The position numbers were made by a program, and so were the translations under genes. This document shows, one piece after another, positions 6,038 to 7,306 of a stretch of DNA of 7,306 nucleotides; positions within the stretch are counted from its first letter, which is position 1, and every line of letters begins with the position of its first letter. The stretch is from contig CAZLBC010000156.1 of the NCBI GenBank assembly GCA_964557575.1, positions 1-7,306 on the forward strand, given 5' to 3'. The notes beneath the pieces were generated by a model. The model did not search any database. It was not told where the DNA came from and saw only the letters and a program-made list of their open reading frames with translations. The DNA comes from CAZLBC01 sp964557575 (GTDB lineage Bacteria > Planctomycetota > Phycisphaerae > SM23-33).

Positions 6038-6042
6038 CGGCC
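5971..6042 (+). repeat. Sulfatase 3'-end repeat, outer copy
   Basis: This is 72 bases with three mismatches to 5389-5460 (69 of 72 identical). Similarity starts abruptly at 5971 and stops abruptly after 6042. Together with 5389-5460 it brackets the DUF433 gene as a direct repeat. Confidence 0.93.
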
Positions 6043-6053
6043 CAACGCGCTGA

Positions 6054-6239
6054 TCACTGGTGCGAAGAACGAGCATCCAGTGCATTAGTCTTGTTGGCTG
6101 TTCTTATCTGCTTCAGCCGCTCCACATTCTGGGCGTGCCGACAGCGTAGATCTTCGCAAATCATGTCCAGATTGTAGTTGAATTTACGGGCGTGTTCATC
6201 CCGATATTTTCGGACTTCCTCGACGATCGGATCAATCAT
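6054..6239 (-). CDS. Small antitoxin partner of the PIN toxin
   Basis: The 61-residue product begins MIDPIVEEVRKYRDEHARKF, a highly recognisable start of small proteins encoded next to VapC-like PIN toxins, followed by NYNLDMICEDLRCRH, a predicted helix pair. I infer it is the cognate antitoxin. Its start overlaps the end of the PIN gene by 8 bases (ATGATTGA arrangement), so translation is coupled. The toxin-first order is the reverse of most vapBC pairs. The C-terminal tail from about residue 41 is not what I would expect (family members often end in a Pro- and Lys-rich tail). The stop lies only 12 bases from the edge of the sulfatase 3' fragment, so the tail may have been replaced at that junction. 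Confidence 0.75.
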   Translation of the reverse strand: MIDPIVEEVRKYRDEHARKFNYNLDMICEDLRCRHAQNVERLKQIRTANKTNALDARSSHQ

Positions 6240-6711
6240 GTTCAGCCTCCATGAATTCTTCGGGTGAACAGATTACGGGCATGGAGTAGCCATGCTTCAT
6301 TACAACACTGCTTATTTTGCGCATCATGAACGGGTTATTGATGTGTTTGAAGTTCCAAGTGACGATAAATTCGATATCGTGTACTGCCGCTACAGCAATA
6401 TGAACCGCATCTTCCGGGCATTTTTCAGGAACAGCTTTTTCATTGACAAGCGATTTTGCCAACTCTTGAGTCTTGGCGTTTACGTCAAGAACAGAAAAGT
6501 CACGGATTTCCCAGAGCCTGCGCTGTACCTTCTCCGCATCGCCACACGATGCTTCCATGACAACCGTGTCTGAAATAAAAACACTGTAGTTCGACAGTGT
6601 TTTCCAGAAAGCATGTGTGACAAGCTGATGACCGCTCACCAGGATATTTTCCGACATTTCGGCAACCAAATAGCTGACGACGCTCGTTTCGATGTATAGT
6701 GTTCTTTTCAT
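6232..6711 (-). CDS. PIN-domain ribonuclease toxin, VapC-like
   Basis: From the ATG at 6711 the product is 159 residues, a complete PIN domain. Acidic active-site positions are visible: Glu8 in YIETSVVSYL, Glu53 in VVMEAS, Asp101 in CPEDAVHIAVAAVH, and the TWNFKHINN block (118-126), with the family's ending PVICSPEEF (145-153). Glu8 replaces the more usual Asp; I recall this substitution as common in this VapC subgroup. PIN toxins cut RNA, often tRNA or rRNA, using magnesium. No Shine-Dalgarno precedes the ATG, but a promoter ends 6 bases before it, so a leaderless message is possible. The reading frame is also open upstream for another 142 codons, so a longer fusion product cannot be excluded. 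The antitoxin gene overlaps its end. GC content is clearly lower than in the sulfatase region. Confidence 0.85.
   Translation of the reverse strand: MKRTLYIETSVVSYLVAEMSENILVSGHQLVTHAFWKTLSNYSVFISDTVVMEASCGDAEKVQRRLWEIRDFSVLDVNAKTQELAKSLVNEKAVPEKCPEDAVHIAVAAVHDIEFIVTWNFKHINNPFMMRKISSVVMKHGYSMPVICSPEEFMEAEHD
6578..6603 (-). other. Terminator-like hairpin inside the PIN gene
   Basis: AAAACACTGT (6578-6587) and ACAGTGTTTT (6594-6603) form a perfect 10-base-pair inverted repeat with a 6-base loop. Read in the direction of the PIN message, the stem is followed by one more T, making five in a row. It falls at codons 37-46 (KTLSNYSVF region). It has the look of an intrinsic terminator or attenuator, but could be chance in AT-rich coding sequence. 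Confidence 0.5.
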
Positions 6712-7110
6712 GAAGGAAATATAGGTGATTTGTTGGGCTTGGGCAATAGGTGTTGCCTTTTTTCTCCGCCAACGCCACGCTTCAGCGGCGGCGATTAGCC
6801 GTTCCGCCGGACTGGATGGTTGGCCCTCGTTTCCGTCTTGATGGTATGGGTGATCTCTGTCCCAAGAAAAGCTGAAACCAGTGGTCCGGATGCGCCACTC
6901 TGACCAGGTTTCTCCATGGAAACCGTCGAAGAAGAAGTGGTCTTTGTCGTGTTTGGCCTCCATGATCTCTCCGTCCAGGCCGATGGAGGAAAGGGCCGTG
7001 CGGGGGACCAGTGAATCAACCGCCTCCGTGTCGACGAGAAAGACTCCCTCCCACGTCTTGTCGGGTTCGGCAGGATTACGCGCAGTGACGGTAACATGTT
7101 TCATATCCAT
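6712..7110 (-). pseudogene. Retropepsin-like aspartic protease remnant, open and in frame into the PIN gene
   Basis: From the ATG at 7110 (AAGGA 9 bases upstream; an ATG at 7137 is also in frame) the product starts MDMKHVTVTARNP, then WEGVFLVDTEAVDSLVP, close to the start of clan AA retroviral-like aspartic proteases, where the motif is VDTGAVDSLVP. The catalytic D-T-G is D-T-E here, one base from GGG (GAG), which should disable it. After about residue 50 (IGLDG) resemblance ends; the next 80 residues, including HFFFDGFHGETWSEWRIRTT and SPAERLIAAAEAWRWRRKK, are not ones I can assign. The frame then continues without a stop through the PIN start. I infer a truncated, inactive protease gene joined to foreign sequence. 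It might instead be a real N-terminal extension of the PIN protein. Confidence 0.45.
6718..6746 (-). promoter_or_regulatory. Promoter immediately before the PIN start codon
   Basis: On the minus strand, TTGCCC (6746-6741, four of six) is followed after 17 bases by TATATT (6723-6718, five of six). Six bases separate the -10 box from the ATG, so transcription would begin at or next to the start codon at 6711. Confidence 0.42.
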
Positions 7111-7245
7111 GCCGGCGAGTCCTTTTGCGCGGTCCATAAACGTGGTATTATCCCGGTGACGATATCCGGTACGAGTAACCGTTCACGAATGTGCGGGCGC
7201 TGTCCGTGGCACTGCGATTCGGAGTTCAGTGTAGTGCGAGCCGTG

Positions 7246-7285
7246 AAAAATAGGGACTGTCCCCTGTGGACCGTCCCGGTTTTTG
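7246..7285. repeat. GGGAC/GTCCC repeat-like motif
   Basis: The stretch AAAAATAGGGACTGTCCCC holds the palindrome GGGAC-T-GTCCC (7253-7263) and a second GTCCC at 7273-7277, then GG and a T-run. Similar AAAAATAGGGAC/GTCCC sequences recur in many environmental bacterial genomes, often near REP-associated tyrosine transposases; that link is from memory. No transposase is in the window. The rest of 7111-7306 holds no gene I can support. Confidence 0.4.
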
Positions 7286-7306
7286 CCGTTGATACGTACT
7301 GATCTT

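Noticed and set aside
3207..6042. CRISPR array, tRNA gene or integron attC site suggested by repeats around TA modules
   Set aside because: The repeats are two unlike pairs derived from sulfatase coding sequence, with no regular spacing, no cloverleaf and no attC-type core sites.
5272..6177. A 301-codon plus-strand frame crossing both sulfatase 3' repeats, giving an apparent internal protein repeat
   Set aside because: The repeated segment is the out-of-frame reading of the duplicated sulfatase tail, and the frame also runs antisense to the DUF433 gene.
3381..6600. The 10-base sequence TCGACAGTGT occurring at 3381 and 6591 as a dispersed repeat
   Set aside because: Only ten bases match, with no flanking similarity; this is compatible with chance in a window of this size.
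6686..6690. Glu8 in place of Asp in the first PIN motif as a sign of an inactive toxin
   Set aside because: As I recall, Glu at this position (YIETS) is common in this VapC subgroup and the other acidic residues are present, so it does not argue for inactivation.

Overview
The window looks like a GC-rich chromosome segment from a PVC-type bacterium (Planctomycetota, Verrucomicrobiota, Kiritimatiellota or Lentisphaerota). This rests on family content: a Tat-exported S1 sulfatase, a secreted FAD_oxidored protein with a golvesin/Xly-type C-terminal domain, and an exported HExxH metallopeptidase. No marker gene is present, so the phylum is an inference.

Layout. 1-919 (minus): exported zinc metallopeptidase, 3' end outside the window. 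920-1072: divergent intergenic region with promoter-like boxes. 1073-3163 (plus): secreted FAD-dependent oxidoreductase. 3184-3321 (plus): the first 33-35 codons of a sulfatase gene, then unrelated sequence. 3437-3848 (plus): a hicB-hicA toxin-antitoxin pair with its own promoter and operator-like palindrome. 3968-5455 (plus): the intact sulfatase, followed by a hairpin terminator. 5600-5824 (minus): an orphan DUF433 antitoxin-like gene with its own promoter and palindrome. 5971-6042: a copy of the last 21 codons, stop and five downstream bases of the sulfatase. 6054-6711 (minus): an overlapping PIN toxin and small antitoxin. 6712-7110 (minus): an open segment in frame with the PIN gene that starts like a retropepsin-type aspartic protease but has DTE in place of DTG. 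7111-7306: no gene, but a GGGAC/GTCCC repeat-like motif.

The main observation is the nested structure at 3172-6042. The intact sulfatase has a copy of its own 5' end on its left (112 bp, the inner 68 bp identical) and a copy of its own 3' end on its right (72 bp, 3 mismatches). A toxin-antitoxin type module lies in each gap: hicBA on the left, DUF433 on the right. The oxidoreductase and a sulfatase were probably once adjacent in one operon, because the truncated copy sits 20 bases after the oxidoreductase stop with a good ribosome binding site. Module insertion by recombination in the gene ends, or decay of a tandem sulfatase array, could both produce this. The gene types suggest polysaccharide or sulfated glycan use in the high-GC part, invaded by lower-GC stability or defence modules.
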